Shown here piece by piece: positions 34,222 through 42,108 of a DNA stretch of 64,000 nucleotides. The stretch covers positions 620,001 to 684,000 of the forward strand of contig NZ_VMSJ01000001.1 in NCBI RefSeq assembly GCF_007713705.1. The letters run 5' to 3'. The DNA comes from Salinicoccus cyprini (GTDB lineage: Bacteria > Bacillota > Bacilli > Staphylococcales > Salinicoccaceae). Below the pieces are notes generated by a model. The model made no database searches and was not told where the DNA came from. It saw only the letters and a program-made list of their open reading frames with translations. The number at the start of each line of letters is the position of its first letter. Position 1 is the first letter of the stretch. A program made the translations under genes and the position numbers.

Positions 34222-35106
34222 TTACATTGTGCGTGTCTTTTCGTTTCCACTCTTGAAAAATCGATACAATTCCTCATATGTTTCCTCAGGCGCTTCTTCT
34301 GCCAGAAAATGTCCGCAGTCTATGCCGCCCCCTTTGACATCATCCGCCCAATCGTGCCAGATGGATAGCACATCATACCATTTTGGTAGCTCGCCTTGCG
34401 CGCTCCATAAGGCGAGGACAGGGCAGTCTATCTTTCTATTACCCCGATCCGCTTCATCCAGCTCATAATCGATGGAAGCACCGGCACGGTAGTCTTCACA
34501 CATGGCATGGATGGTGCCGGGCTGATAGATGCAACGCATGTATTCAGCAAGTGCTTCAGGATGGAATATGGATCGATCACCGCGAAAATAGAAATTATCC
34601 GGATTCTCCCCAATCATTCTCTCAGGCAGGTCATAGGGTTGAGCCATGAAGAACCATCCCCAGAATTCTGTTGCGAAATCTTTATTGGTCCGCCTGAATG
34701 CCTCACCGGTTGGAATGATATCAAGTACCGCAAGCCTTGTGACAGCTTCAGGGAAATCCAACGCCAGCCGATAGGCGCATCTCGCACCTCTGTCGTGTCC
34801 GGCCACCGCAAACTCGTCGAATCCCAATTCCTTCATCACAGCAATCTGATCCCTGGCCATGACCCGCTTGGAGTAGGGGGAGTGGTCACTGGTGGTTTCA
34901 GGCTTCGAACTGTCACCATATCCTCTCAAGTCCGGCATGACCACTGTAAAGTCATTGGCCAGAAGCGGTGCGATACGATGCCACATTACATGTGTCTGAG
35001 GGTGACCGTGCAAGAGAAGCAGCGGAGGACCTTCGCCGCCATAGCGTAATCTGATTTTCACTTCACCGGTATCTATCGTTTTCAATTGGAAGTTCTCGAG
35101 TAGCAT
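34222..35106 (-). CDS. Alpha/beta hydrolase of the haloacetate dehalogenase type
   Basis: 294-residue alpha/beta hydrolase whose sequence follows fluoroacetate dehalogenase closely. The nucleophile motif is GHDRGAR with Asp105, Arg106 and Arg109; in that family the two arginines bind the carboxylate. Asp129 (VLDIIPT) and His266 (CGHFLAEEAPE) complete the triad. Trp151 and Tyr206 (MCEDYRAGA), two halide-binding residues, are kept. The third, a histidine before the tryptophan, is glycine here (WGWFFMAQP). An oxyanion-hole HGHPQTHVMW is present. Dehalogenation of haloacids, perhaps not fluoride-specific, or a related carboxylate hydrolysis is likely. GGAGACAG precedes the ATG on the minus strand. 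Confidence 0.88.
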   Translation of the reverse strand: MLLENFQLKTIDTGEVKIRLRYGGEGPPLLLLHGHPQTHVMWHRIAPLLANDFTVVMPDLRGYGDSSKPETTSDHSPYSKRVMARDQIAVMKELGFDEFAVAGHDRGARCAYRLALDFPEAVTRLAVLDIIPTGEAFRRTNKDFATEFWGWFFMAQPYDLPERMIGENPDNFYFRGDRSIFHPEALAEYMRCIYQPGTIHAMCEDYRAGASIDYELDEADRGNRKIDCPVLALWSAQGELPKWYDVLSIWHDWADDVKGGGIDCGHFLAEEAPEETYEELYRFFKSGNEKTRTM

Positions 35107-35191
35107 GTTTCTGTCTCCTTTGTTAGAACAATTTAAGTATATATACCCTATAATGGGGATAGTTGATTGATTATTTCAAGGAGGCATGATG

Positions 35192-35557
35192 ATGGGGTAT
35201 CATCCAATTAATTTTTCAGAGAAGCTGTCCAAGTTTACCGATCGCTGGTCACCTAAAGTGATTAGTGAGATGAATGATTACCAATTCAAGCTGGTTAAAG
35301 TTGAAGGAAATTTTATGTGGCATGAGCACCAGAACACGGATGAAGTGTTCGTTGTTCTGGAAGGTGCGCTGACTATTGAGTTCCGTGATGGTGCAGTCAC
35401 GCTGTCGAAAGGTGAGATGTTTGTCGTGCCAAAAGGTGTAGAGCATAAACCATTTGCAGAAAAGGAATGTCATATCATGCTTGTAGAGCCAAAAGGTGTT
35501 GTCAATACGGGTGATGCAGAGGATGATCTGACAGCTGAAAACGATGTGTGGATCTAG
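35192..35557 (+). CDS. Cupin domain protein
   Basis: Single-domain cupin of 121 residues. Motif 1 reads WHEHQNTDEVFVVLEG, with the two histidines and glutamate that bind a metal, and motif 2 reads PKGVEHKPFAEKE with the last histidine. ATG 35192 is favoured, being seven bases after AAGGAGG; ATGs at 35186 and 35189 are in frame but too close to it. The NAD-dependent epimerase gene begins 13 bases after the stop, so they are probably co-transcribed. Enzymatic isomerase or binding roles are equally possible for such small cupins. Confidence 0.88.
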   Translation: MGYHPINFSEKLSKFTDRWSPKVISEMNDYQFKLVKVEGNFMWHEHQNTDEVFVVLEGALTIEFRDGAVTLSKGEMFVVPKGVEHKPFAEKECHIMLVEPKGVVNTGDAEDDLTAENDVWI

Positions 35558-35570
35558 AGGGGGATTGCTT

Positions 35571-36314
35571 ATGAAAAACATACTGATAACTGGTGCTTCA
35601 GGCAGAATTGGATCAAATGTGGCTGAACATCTTAAGGGGAAGTACCATCTGACTCTAGCCGATATACAAAATGAGTCTTCGGAGGACCCCGGTGATGATG
35701 AAATGAAACGTATTTCTCTTGATATTACAAACCTTCAAGATTGCCGTGAGGCATTCAGGGGAATGGATGTCGTTATCCATCTTGCAGGAGATCCATCACC
35801 GGAGGCAGATTTTGAATCGGTGATGCGCATCAACATCGAAGGTACCTACAATGTGTTCAGAGCCGCTCAGGAAGCGGGTGTAGAGCGGGTGATTTTTGCG
35901 AGCAGTGTACACACGGTGAAAGGATATCCTGCAGATGTACAGCCACGTCCCGATATGCCGGTGCGACCGAAAAACCTGTATGGAGTGAGCAAAGTTTCCG
36001 GAGAAGCATTTGCCGCATACTTCGCCTATCAGGAAAACTTGCCCATCATTGCACTTAGAATCGGTGCGTATGATGCGGTGAATCTGACAGACGGAAATTT
36101 AAGTTCAAGTGATATGGGCATCTATCTGAGCCCGAAAGATATGAATCATCTGATGGAACAGTGCATTACGACGCCTATGGAAAATCCATTTGAAATACTC
36201 AATGCAATTTCCGATAATAATTTCAAAGGACTCGATATACAAAAGACCAGAGAGTGTTTCGGTTACCAGCCTGTAGATGATGGATTCAAAGAGTGCGGCT
36301 TTAGGTTTTGGTAA
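35571..36314 (+). CDS. NAD-dependent epimerase/dehydratase family protein
   Basis: Extended SDR of 247 residues. The N-terminal ILITGASGRIGSNVAEHL binds NAD, FASSVHTVKGYP carries the serine, and YGVSKVSGEAFAAYFA is the Tyr-x3-Lys catalytic helix. The short length and the pattern are like uronate dehydrogenases and small sugar epimerases. ATG 35571 is preceded by GAGGGGGATT; an in-frame start at 35544 would overlap the cupin gene. Pairing with a cupin suggests a small sugar-modification unit. The substrate is not known. Confidence 0.88.
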   Translation: MKNILITGASGRIGSNVAEHLKGKYHLTLADIQNESSEDPGDDEMKRISLDITNLQDCREAFRGMDVVIHLAGDPSPEADFESVMRINIEGTYNVFRAAQEAGVERVIFASSVHTVKGYPADVQPRPDMPVRPKNLYGVSKVSGEAFAAYFAYQENLPIIALRIGAYDAVNLTDGNLSSSDMGIYLSPKDMNHLMEQCITTPMENPFEILNAISDNNFKGLDIQKTRECFGYQPVDDGFKECGFRFW

Positions 36315-36328
36315 ACATACTGAACAAC

Positions 36329-36367
36329 CCCCGGAGGATGGTATTTAACACCAACTTCCGGGGTACT
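36329..36367 (+). terminator. Probable terminator after the epimerase gene
   Basis: CCCCGGA (36329-36335) pairs with TCCGGGG (36357-36363) with an inner GGT/ACC pair. The T-run is weak. Confidence 0.5.
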
Positions 36368-36396
36368 TCATTTTCATTTGCTATAAGTCACACCAA

Positions 36397-36456
36397 TTGA
36401 TTGCATATGATTATTCTGCTATAATTGTTTTAAATCGGACAACAAATATCCGGTTT
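36397..36456 (+). promoter_or_regulatory. Promoter and operator candidate of the Rrf2 gene
   Basis: TTGATT (36397-36402), 17 bases, TATAAT (36420-36425) form a strong SigA promoter. Just downstream AAATCGGA (36432-36439) and TCCGGTTT (36449-36456) make an inverted repeat with one mismatch, well placed for autorepression by the Rrf2 protein. Confidence 0.65.
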
Positions 36457-36475
36457 ATAGTGAAGGGATGTGATG

Positions 36476-36964
36476 ATGGACATGAAAATGAAAACAGGCG
36501 TTGAACAGTCGGTCTATGCTGCACTGCTTCTGAATCTGCTCCCAGAGGGTGCGGTTTTGCACAGCGATGAGATCAGCAGGCAGATTGGCGCTTCACCGAC
36601 GTATTTTCAGAAGCTCCTGAGAAAGATGGCCAGCGCAGATCTGGTCACTTCCGTCCCTGGCACCAAAGGCGGTTTCAAACTGAAACAAAAGCCCGAGTCC
36701 ATTCGGGTCTACGATATATATGTCGCCATCGAGGGACAGCAGTCCATCTATACACCGAGCGGTATCCTGGGTGACATGCTTGAACTGGAAGGGAACGACC
36801 GCTGCTGCTTCCTCGGCAACCTGATGGAAGAGGCGGAGACGGCGTGGCAGTCTGTGCTGAAGCGGGAGACCATTGCGTCTTTGACCGAGCAGATACAGTC
36901 GGACCGTTATAAGCAGCAGATGAGGACACTTGAAAAATGGCTGGATGAGAAAATGGTCATCTAG
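36476..36964 (+). CDS. Rrf2 family transcriptional regulator
   Basis: Winged-helix regulator of about 162 residues. The helix-turn-helix reads SDEISRQIGASPTYFQKLLRKMASADLVTSVPGTKGGFKL, the Rrf2 hallmark. Instead of the three-cysteine iron-sulfur site of IscR/NsrR it has a single adjacent pair (DRCCFLGNLM), so sensing may be thiol-based, as in CymR/YwnA-like members, or by another ligand. AAGGG lies eight bases before ATG 36476; ATG 36473 is also possible. It is first in a run with DUF896 and an LLM oxidoreductase, its likely targets together with itself. Confidence 0.88.
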   Translation: MDMKMKTGVEQSVYAALLLNLLPEGAVLHSDEISRQIGASPTYFQKLLRKMASADLVTSVPGTKGGFKLKQKPESIRVYDIYVAIEGQQSIYTPSGILGDMLELEGNDRCCFLGNLMEEAETAWQSVLKRETIASLTEQIQSDRYKQQMRTLEKWLDEKMVI

Positions 36965-37023
36965 CACTGAAGTTTTGCATTTTACGAATCAATGAACCGA
37001 ATAAATGAAAGAAGTGAAATGGA

Positions 37024-37257
37024 ATGATAGTAGGATTGGATCGAATCAATGAACTGGCAAACAAACAGAAATGGCAGGGGCTGACCGCAGAAGAGGGAGC
37101 TGAACAGATGCAGCTGCGTGAAGACTATATGCGCCAATTCCGTGGCCAGGTGCTCGACACTTTTGCAGGCCTGACAGTAATAGATCCAGAAGGCAATGAT
37201 GTCACACCGGAAAAACTGAAAAGAGAACAGCAGATCAACAATCTATTCAATAAATAA
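37024..37257 (+). CDS. DUF896 family protein (YnzC-like)
   Basis: Small helical protein of 77 residues. It matches the DUF896 pattern from end to end: RINELANKQKWQGLTAEEGAEQ, QLREDYMRQFRGQV and the characteristic VIDPEGNDVTPEKLK. In Bacillus YnzC is made under SOS control and has no known biochemical role. Here it lies 59 bases after the Rrf2 gene and 18 bases before the LLM oxidoreductase gene. No LexA box was noticed upstream. Confidence 0.9.
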   Translation: MIVGLDRINELANKQKWQGLTAEEGAEQMQLREDYMRQFRGQVLDTFAGLTVIDPEGNDVTPEKLKREQQINNLFNK

Positions 37258-37275
37258 AGATAAAGGATGTTTCAA

Positions 37276-38268
37276 ATGAGACTAAGTGTACTGGATCAGG
37301 CACCTGTAACGAAAGGCAACAATGGCGTCGATGCGCTGAATAACGCAGAGGAACTTGCAATACTGGCGGATGAACTCGGCTACCATCGCATGTGGATGGC
37401 GGAGCACCACGGCATCAATTCCGTCGTCAGCTCGGCACCGGAAATCACGGCAGCCAGACTGGCAGCGAAAACTGAAAATCTGCGAATCGGAACAGGCGGC
37501 GTGATGATGATGCACTACTCACCGCTCAAGATGGCTGAAGTGTTCAAGACACTGAGTGCATTCTCACCGGGCAGAATCGATTTCGGCGTCGGCCGCGCTC
37601 CAGGGGGAGATGGCAATGCCATCTACGCACTGTCCGAAGGCATGAGACCCGGCATGGATGATATGTACGAGAAATTCCAGATTGCCATGCAGCTGATCAG
37701 TGATGAGAAACCGGCAGGCCGTCTTTACGGTACAACGCCGGCAGTGCCACAAGGCGTCACGTTGCCTGAAGCATGGATGCTTGGATCGAGCGGCAACAGT
37801 GCCATTGAAACAGCCAAGATGGGTGCTGGATATTCATTCGCACAGTTCTTCAATGGTCAGCTCAGCAAAGGCATCCTTGATGCTTACAGGGACAACTTCG
37901 TACCATCAACACTGATGGAGAAGCCTGAAATCAACGTGTGCTATATGGTGACAGTCGCGGAGACGAAGGAAGAAGCGGAATACCAGGCACTGCCGCAGGA
38001 CATCTCCGGCCTCTGGCTGTCACAAGGCAAGATCGGCCAGTCGCTGACACCGGATGAAGCAAAAGATTATCCGCTGACAGAAATGGACAAGATCAAGATC
38101 CAGCAGAGAAGACCGATGCACATCGTCGGGACCGCAAAAGAAGTTGCCGACACGCTCAGAGCGGAACAGGAGAAATACGGCTTCGATGAAGCCATGATCG
38201 TCAGCATACCGCATGCTCAGGAAACACGCCTCAATGTGTACAGACTGCTTGCGAAAGAGCTGCTATAG
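37276..38268 (+). CDS. LLM class flavin-dependent oxidoreductase
   Basis: Luciferase-like flavin monooxygenase or reductase with a TIM barrel. RLSVLDQAPVTKG and LADELGYHRMWMAEHHG at the N-terminus, RIGTGGVMMMHYSPLKMAEVF and GRIDFGVGRAPGGD are diagnostic of the YwcH/YhbW branch (MsnO8 family). 330 residues from ATG 37276, after AAAGGATG; an in-frame ATG at 37267 precedes it. Substrate unknown. Expression is probably linked to the Rrf2 regulator upstream. Confidence 0.9.
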   Translation: MRLSVLDQAPVTKGNNGVDALNNAEELAILADELGYHRMWMAEHHGINSVVSSAPEITAARLAAKTENLRIGTGGVMMMHYSPLKMAEVFKTLSAFSPGRIDFGVGRAPGGDGNAIYALSEGMRPGMDDMYEKFQIAMQLISDEKPAGRLYGTTPAVPQGVTLPEAWMLGSSGNSAIETAKMGAGYSFAQFFNGQLSKGILDAYRDNFVPSTLMEKPEINVCYMVTVAETKEEAEYQALPQDISGLWLSQGKIGQSLTPDEAKDYPLTEMDKIKIQQRRPMHIVGTAKEVADTLRAEQEKYGFDEAMIVSIPHAQETRLNVYRLLAKELL

Positions 38269-38276
38269 AAATATTG

Positions 38277-38312
38277 AAACCAGGATATCATCATATATCC
38301 TGGTTTTTTATT
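38277..38312 (+). terminator. Intrinsic terminator after the LLM gene
   Basis: AAACCAGGATAT pairs perfectly with ATATCCTGGTTT around CATCAT, followed by TTTTTTATT. Confidence 0.9.
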
Positions 38313-38417
38313 GCTATTTCTACAAAAGAGTTTCAACTACTATTATTGATATGACACACAGTTGTCCTATTAAAAATGGTAAAGTAGGTTCAACAAGATC
38401 AAAGGAGGCGTCCATCA

Positions 38418-38978
38418 ATGGAGCAATGTTCATGGCCACAAGGCAATGCACTCATGCAGACCTACCATGATGAAGAGTGGTGCAGACCGAATTATGATGA
38501 CCGGTATATTTTCGAAATGCTGATATTGGAAGGCGCACAGGCCGGTCTGTCATGGAGTATTGTCCTGGCGAAAAGAGAAGCGTATCAGGCAGCGTTCAAC
38601 AACTTTGATATCGAGTATTGCGCTGGACTCAGTGATGAGGATCTGGAATCAATAAGAGAAAACGGTAATGTCATCAAGCACTTTGCGAAACTTCAATCTG
38701 TGCCCACCAATGCTCAGGCGGTATTGAAGATTCAAAAGGAGTTCAATAGTTTTTCCGACTTCCTATGGCGCTTTGTCGAATATGAACCGGTCATTAATAG
38801 CTGGGAAACAGATGCGCAAATACCTCCGCAGTCTCCTTTATCCGTCCAGATCAGTAAAGACCTTAAAAAGAGGAGTTTCAAATTCGTAGGACCAGTAACC
38901 ACATATTCCTTCCTGCAGGCAATCGGCATGGTGGATGATCATATCAGATCCTGCAAGTTTCATACTTTGAATAGATAG
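38418..38978 (+). CDS. tag: DNA-3-methyladenine glycosylase I
   Basis: Base-excision enzyme removing 3-methyladenine from alkylated DNA. 186 residues. The structural zinc ligands of Tag are kept: Cys4 (MEQCSWP), His17 (YHDEEW) and the C-terminal His/Cys pair in DDHIRSCKFH. EGAQAGLSWSIVLAKREAY carries the conserved glutamate that contacts the base. AAAGGAGG precedes the ATG. It stands alone, just downstream of the LLM gene terminator. Confidence 0.94.
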   Translation: MEQCSWPQGNALMQTYHDEEWCRPNYDDRYIFEMLILEGAQAGLSWSIVLAKREAYQAAFNNFDIEYCAGLSDEDLESIRENGNVIKHFAKLQSVPTNAQAVLKIQKEFNSFSDFLWRFVEYEPVINSWETDAQIPPQSPLSVQISKDLKKRSFKFVGPVTTYSFLQAIGMVDDHIRSCKFHTLNR

Positions 38979-39037
38979 ATGAAAAATGAGAGATATTAGA
39001 ATGAATAATCGTTAAAGAACTACAAGAGGTGAATTAA

Positions 39038-39514
39038 GTGGAGCAGAGACAGCTCGAAAAATATGCTGATGACTTTCTTAAAAGAGCATTTGATATGCCA
39101 CTCGGCATACCCATCCGCGTTTCAAAGCGGATGAAATCAAATCTGGGTGCATTCCGCATCAAGTATGTCAGAGGCAAGAAGAATCCTCAGGGCATGGAAA
39201 TCGTCATGTCCGACGAATTCATAAAGAATAATCCACACGAAACCATCCTTGATGTCCTATACCATGAATGCGTCCATTATGCTCTATTTGCCACTGGACA
39301 GCCGTATAGGGATTCGGATGCCACGTTCATCAGGACATTGGACCGGTTGGGAATATCAAAGACACGGACCCATATGTATAAAGGGCAGAGCCATCTGTAT
39401 GAATGCCGGAAATGCAGATACCAGTTCAGTAAGAACACGAAAGGGTATGAGAAGCGGTATATCTGCCGAAGATGCCGTGGGAAGTTTACGTATGTAGGTG
39501 TGACTGCAAAATAA
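39038..39514 (+). CDS. SprT-like zinc metalloprotease family protein
   Basis: SprT/Spartan-like protein of 158 residues. The metalloprotease helix reads LYHECVHYALFATG (HExxH), and a C-terminal zinc ribbon has CRKCRYQF followed by CRRCRGKFTYVG. Eukaryotic Spartan cleaves DNA-protein crosslinks; the bacterial SprT role is less clear. AGAGGTGAATTA sets the start codon GTG/ATG region at 39038. The gene follows tag by 59 bases on the same strand, so both may be part of a DNA-damage response unit. Confidence 0.88.
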   Translation: MEQRQLEKYADDFLKRAFDMPLGIPIRVSKRMKSNLGAFRIKYVRGKKNPQGMEIVMSDEFIKNNPHETILDVLYHECVHYALFATGQPYRDSDATFIRTLDRLGISKTRTHMYKGQSHLYECRKCRYQFSKNTKGYEKRYICRRCRGKFTYVGVTAK

Positions 39515-39596
39515 CCAGGAGCTATTGGAGTATGGAGCGCACAGGATATCCAGTCTAAGATATAGCCCGCAATCAGCTACCTATAAATTTTCAAAG

Positions 39597-39626
39597 AAAA
39601 AGAACTTCATCCGAAGTTCTTTTTTA
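39597..39626 (+). terminator. Intrinsic terminator after the SprT-like gene
   Basis: AAAAGAACTTC pairs with GAAGTTCTTTT around ATCC, with further T residues. Confidence 0.85.
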
Positions 39627-40020
39627 ATGCTCAAGGTTATCTTGTAAGGTTGATTTCATCAGGAATAGGGGGATATGAAGAAAGCATGGTATCCACCAAG
39701 CTCAGATGAAAGTTCTATTATTTCACACTCAACTTTTTAATTTCGTCCAATTTCAATGCATTCTCGAATCACATCTACACTGCTAAAAAAGATGTCCTGG
39801 AAGGTGAAATATGGGATATGATGTCAGGCGTTATGACAGGTGCTGAAAATGGACATTGTTCAATCTACCAGTGTCCTATGAAATGCTTGTCCAGATGCCG
39901 TTTGATTCAGTTGAACAAGAAACGGGTAAAAAAACATATTGAGGCAGACGTTCAAACAAGAGTCATTTCAACTTTGTCTTGATATACTTCCGTTCAAAGT
40001 CGACACTAGAGAAAAATTAA
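39627..40020. other. Non-coding or decayed stretch
   Basis: Gene-free for about 400 bases. A short frame near 39847-39942 reads like protein (NLPVSYEMLVQMPFDSVEQ) and another open frame of about 70 codons overlaps it, but neither has a start codon with a ribosome site, so this may be the remains of a lost gene. At 39993-40007 lies TTCAAAGTCGACACT, repeated with one change at 40923-40937 beyond the next gene. Confidence 0.4.
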
Positions 40021-40035
40021 ACTGGAGGATTTATG

Positions 40036-40842
40036 ATGAAATTGGTCAAATTGAACAATGAATTGGAAATTCCGGTAGTCGGTAGTGGTACGAATACGTA
40101 TGGCAAAGAAGACAACGCCTTCAAAGGCGAGTTGAGAGGAGACACCCAGGAAATCGACTGGGCAATTGAAAATGGGTACCGTCATTTCGACTCTGCCCAA
40201 GTCTACGCCAACGAAGAAGTCGTCGGTAAAGGACTCAACCAATCAGACCTTAAACGTGAGGATTACTTCATCACTACCAAGTTGAACACAAATAAAGGAT
40301 TTGCCGGCCATGATTGGATAACCGCTGAAATTGAAAAAAGTCTGGAGAAACTGCAGACTGACTATATAGATCTGTTCCTGATCCATTTTCCGTGGGATAA
40401 CAGTGATGAAATTGTAGAAGTCTGGCGTGTTTTAGAAGAGTATTATAATCGTGGTGTATTTAAATCCATAGGTGTTTCAAACTTTGAAGAAAAGCATCTT
40501 GATCCAATACTTCAAAATGGAACAGTCAAACCGGATGTCAACCAGATTGAATCGCACGTTGGAAAATGGAATGATGCATTGATTGATTATAATAAATCAA
40601 ATGATATCGCTACTGTCGCCTGGTCGCCGCTCGCTGGTATAGATGAGGATGCGAAGCAAGTGCTGCAGGAAATAGGCGATCGTTATGGCAAGACATACGC
40701 CCAAGTTGTCCTGCGCTATCAGATTGAACGGGACGTCATTGTCATTCCTAAATCCCACAATAAAGAGCATCAGGCCCAAAGCCTGGACATCTTCGATTTT
40801 GAGCTTACAGCAGATGATCGTCAACGTATTGCTGATCTGTAA
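40036..40842 (+). CDS. Aldo/keto reductase
   Basis: Second aldo/keto reductase of the window, 268 residues, only distantly similar to the one at 25416. The tetrad is present: Asp and Tyr in HFDSAQVYANEE, Lys in FITTKLN and His in FLIHFPWD; IPKSHNKEHQAQ is the NADPH motif. CTGGAGG precedes ATG 40033/40036. It is more AT-rich than the core genes. The gene is bracketed by near-identical 15-base sequences (39993-40007 and 40923-40937), the latter within an inverted repeat, which may mean it travelled as a cassette. Confidence 0.9.
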   Translation: MKLVKLNNELEIPVVGSGTNTYGKEDNAFKGELRGDTQEIDWAIENGYRHFDSAQVYANEEVVGKGLNQSDLKREDYFITTKLNTNKGFAGHDWITAEIEKSLEKLQTDYIDLFLIHFPWDNSDEIVEVWRVLEEYYNRGVFKSIGVSNFEEKHLDPILQNGTVKPDVNQIESHVGKWNDALIDYNKSNDIATVAWSPLAGIDEDAKQVLQEIGDRYGKTYAQVVLRYQIERDVIVIPKSHNKEHQAQSLDIFDFELTADDRQRIADL

Positions 40843-40916
40843 TCTTAATAGTTCCAATGGTGCTGCAAACTGAAAGCTGAATCATTTCAAAAGGTATATT
40901 CCTTGTAATCTGGTAT

Positions 40917-40967
40917 GCTCCCTTCAAAGTAGACACTTAAAAAGTGAAACTTTGAAGGGAGCTTTTT
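40917..40967. repeat. 14-base perfect inverted repeat with T-run (terminator or element end)
   Basis: GCTCCCTTCAAAGT (40917-40930) and ACTTTGAAGGGAGC (40949-40962) are perfect complements, with an inner CACTT/AAGTG pair in the spacer, followed by TTTTTC. It can terminate the aldo/keto reductase transcript. An ATG three bases later opens MSKRRK, a common start of IS3-type transposase genes, but no transposase body follows. Confidence 0.6.
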
Positions 40968-40988
40968 CTATGTCCAAAAGAAGAAAAG

Positions 40989-41135
40989 ATGGCACTCGAA
41001 ACACTCGAGTACACTTCCAGGATGCATATCACTGTACTGCAGAATGGCATCAATATGCAAGGGTTATCGAACGAAATGGTAGAAGACTTTTTGAAGAATT
41101 CGGGGTATAAGCTGATGAGGGAATGGCCGGAGTAA
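40989..41135 (+). CDS. Hypothetical 48-residue protein
   Basis: Open frame with ATG at 40989 and purine-rich AAGAAGAAAAG before it. The peptide begins MALETLEYTSRMHITVLQ and goes on with NGINMQGLSNEMVED and FLKNSGYKLMREWPE, a composition that looks like real protein. It is followed by a terminator. It could be a small gene or the surviving end of a larger one. I do not recognise it. Confidence 0.4.
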   Translation: MALETLEYTSRMHITVLQNGINMQGLSNEMVEDFLKNSGYKLMREWPE

Positions 41136-41157
41136 TATCTGAATAAATACTTTGAAG

Positions 41158-41190
41158 ACGACAGCTAAATTTCAGCTGTCGTTTTTTTTC
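41158..41190 (+). terminator. Intrinsic terminator before comC
   Basis: ACGACAGCT pairs with AGCTGTCGT around AAATTTC, followed by eight T residues. The 200 bases between it and comC hold no gene; GTACTGT/ACAGTAC (41269-41294) is an inverted repeat of unknown meaning. Confidence 0.85.
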
Positions 41191-41391
41191 AGAACTTGAA
41201 TTGCTCTGGCCAGTACGTTTACACATTATTTATGTATGAAATCTCCTTCCAAGAGTACAGAAAACCGGGTACTGTCTATTTTTTCATACAGTACTGCTGT
41301 TTTTATTTGAGGTTCATCAAATTACCTTGTTTTTGCCTTTTTACAGAACGGGAAAGTGCGGTTAATATAGTGCTATCAAAGGAGGGATGAA

Positions 41392-42108
41392 ATGATCTGG
41401 ATAATGATTTTTGGAGGTATACTTGCTTCATTCATCTATGCTTTGGCATGTGCTGAAAATAGTGACTTTCTTTATAGAAGGAGTCGGTGCGATTCATGTC
41501 GTCATACACTGAATTGGCCAGAGCTTATACCACTTGTCAGTTTTCTGGCTTTAAAAGGAAAATGTTTGCATTGCCATTCCAAAATTGACCGGGGTACCTT
41601 TTTGTGCGAACTTCTCTTGGTTTTCTTTTATATTCTTCCTGTATTCTATGATCTCTCTCTAAAAGACTTCACGTTGTACTACCTGGTAATTACGCTTCTC
41701 ATCCCTATTTCTTTAAATGATATAAAAACATATAAAATACCTGATCATATGAATCTTCTGTTCCTGTTTACTGGTCTATATTTGACTGAACTGTCCTACC
41801 TCAACATCTGGGAAGATATTGTGATCATCCTTATCTTGCATCTGTTCTACTATCTTTTCTCTGAATCTATCGGATATGGAGATATCAAACTGTTTACTGT
41901 AATCACACTCATAACACCAGTCAACTTCTTTATATATACAATTTTGATGACTTATATAATTGGTGGTCTGTTTATTATCATCCTTCATTTATACAAGAAC
42001 AAGATACCGAGCAAAATACCATTGGTGCCATTCATAACGAATGCACTCATTCTTTCGTTCCTGCTGTATGAAGAAATGAACCAAATATACTTTGGAGGTT
42101 TTCTATGA
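41392..42108 (+). CDS. comC: Prepilin peptidase ComC (A24 aspartic protease)
   Basis: Membrane aspartic protease that cleaves and methylates pseudopilins of the competence machine. 238 residues, mostly hydrophobic. The N-terminal cytoplasmic domain keeps two zinc cysteine pairs, RCDSCRHTLNWPELIPLVSFLALKGKC-type with CLHCHS following. The catalytic aspartates are in NDIKTYKIPD and in GYGDIKLF (GxGD). AAAGGAGGG precedes the ATG. It overlaps radC by four bases (ATGA), the usual staphylococcal neighbourhood. AT-rich compared with the flanking core genes. It appears intact, unlike comC in some staphylococci. Confidence 0.93.
   Translation: MIWIMIFGGILASFIYALACAENSDFLYRRSRCDSCRHTLNWPELIPLVSFLALKGKCLHCHSKIDRGTFLCELLLVFFYILPVFYDLSLKDFTLYYLVITLLIPISLNDIKTYKIPDHMNLLFLFTGLYLTELSYLNIWEDIVIILILHLFYYLFSESIGYGDIKLFTVITLITPVNFFIYTILMTYIIGGLFIIILHLYKNKIPSKIPLVPFITNALILSFLLYEEMNQIYFGGFL

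Noticed and set aside
40970-41110. Start of an IS3-type transposase (MSKRRK)
   Set aside because: The frame continues for only about 46 codons with no transposase helix-turn-helix or catalytic sequence, so no insertion sequence can be called.
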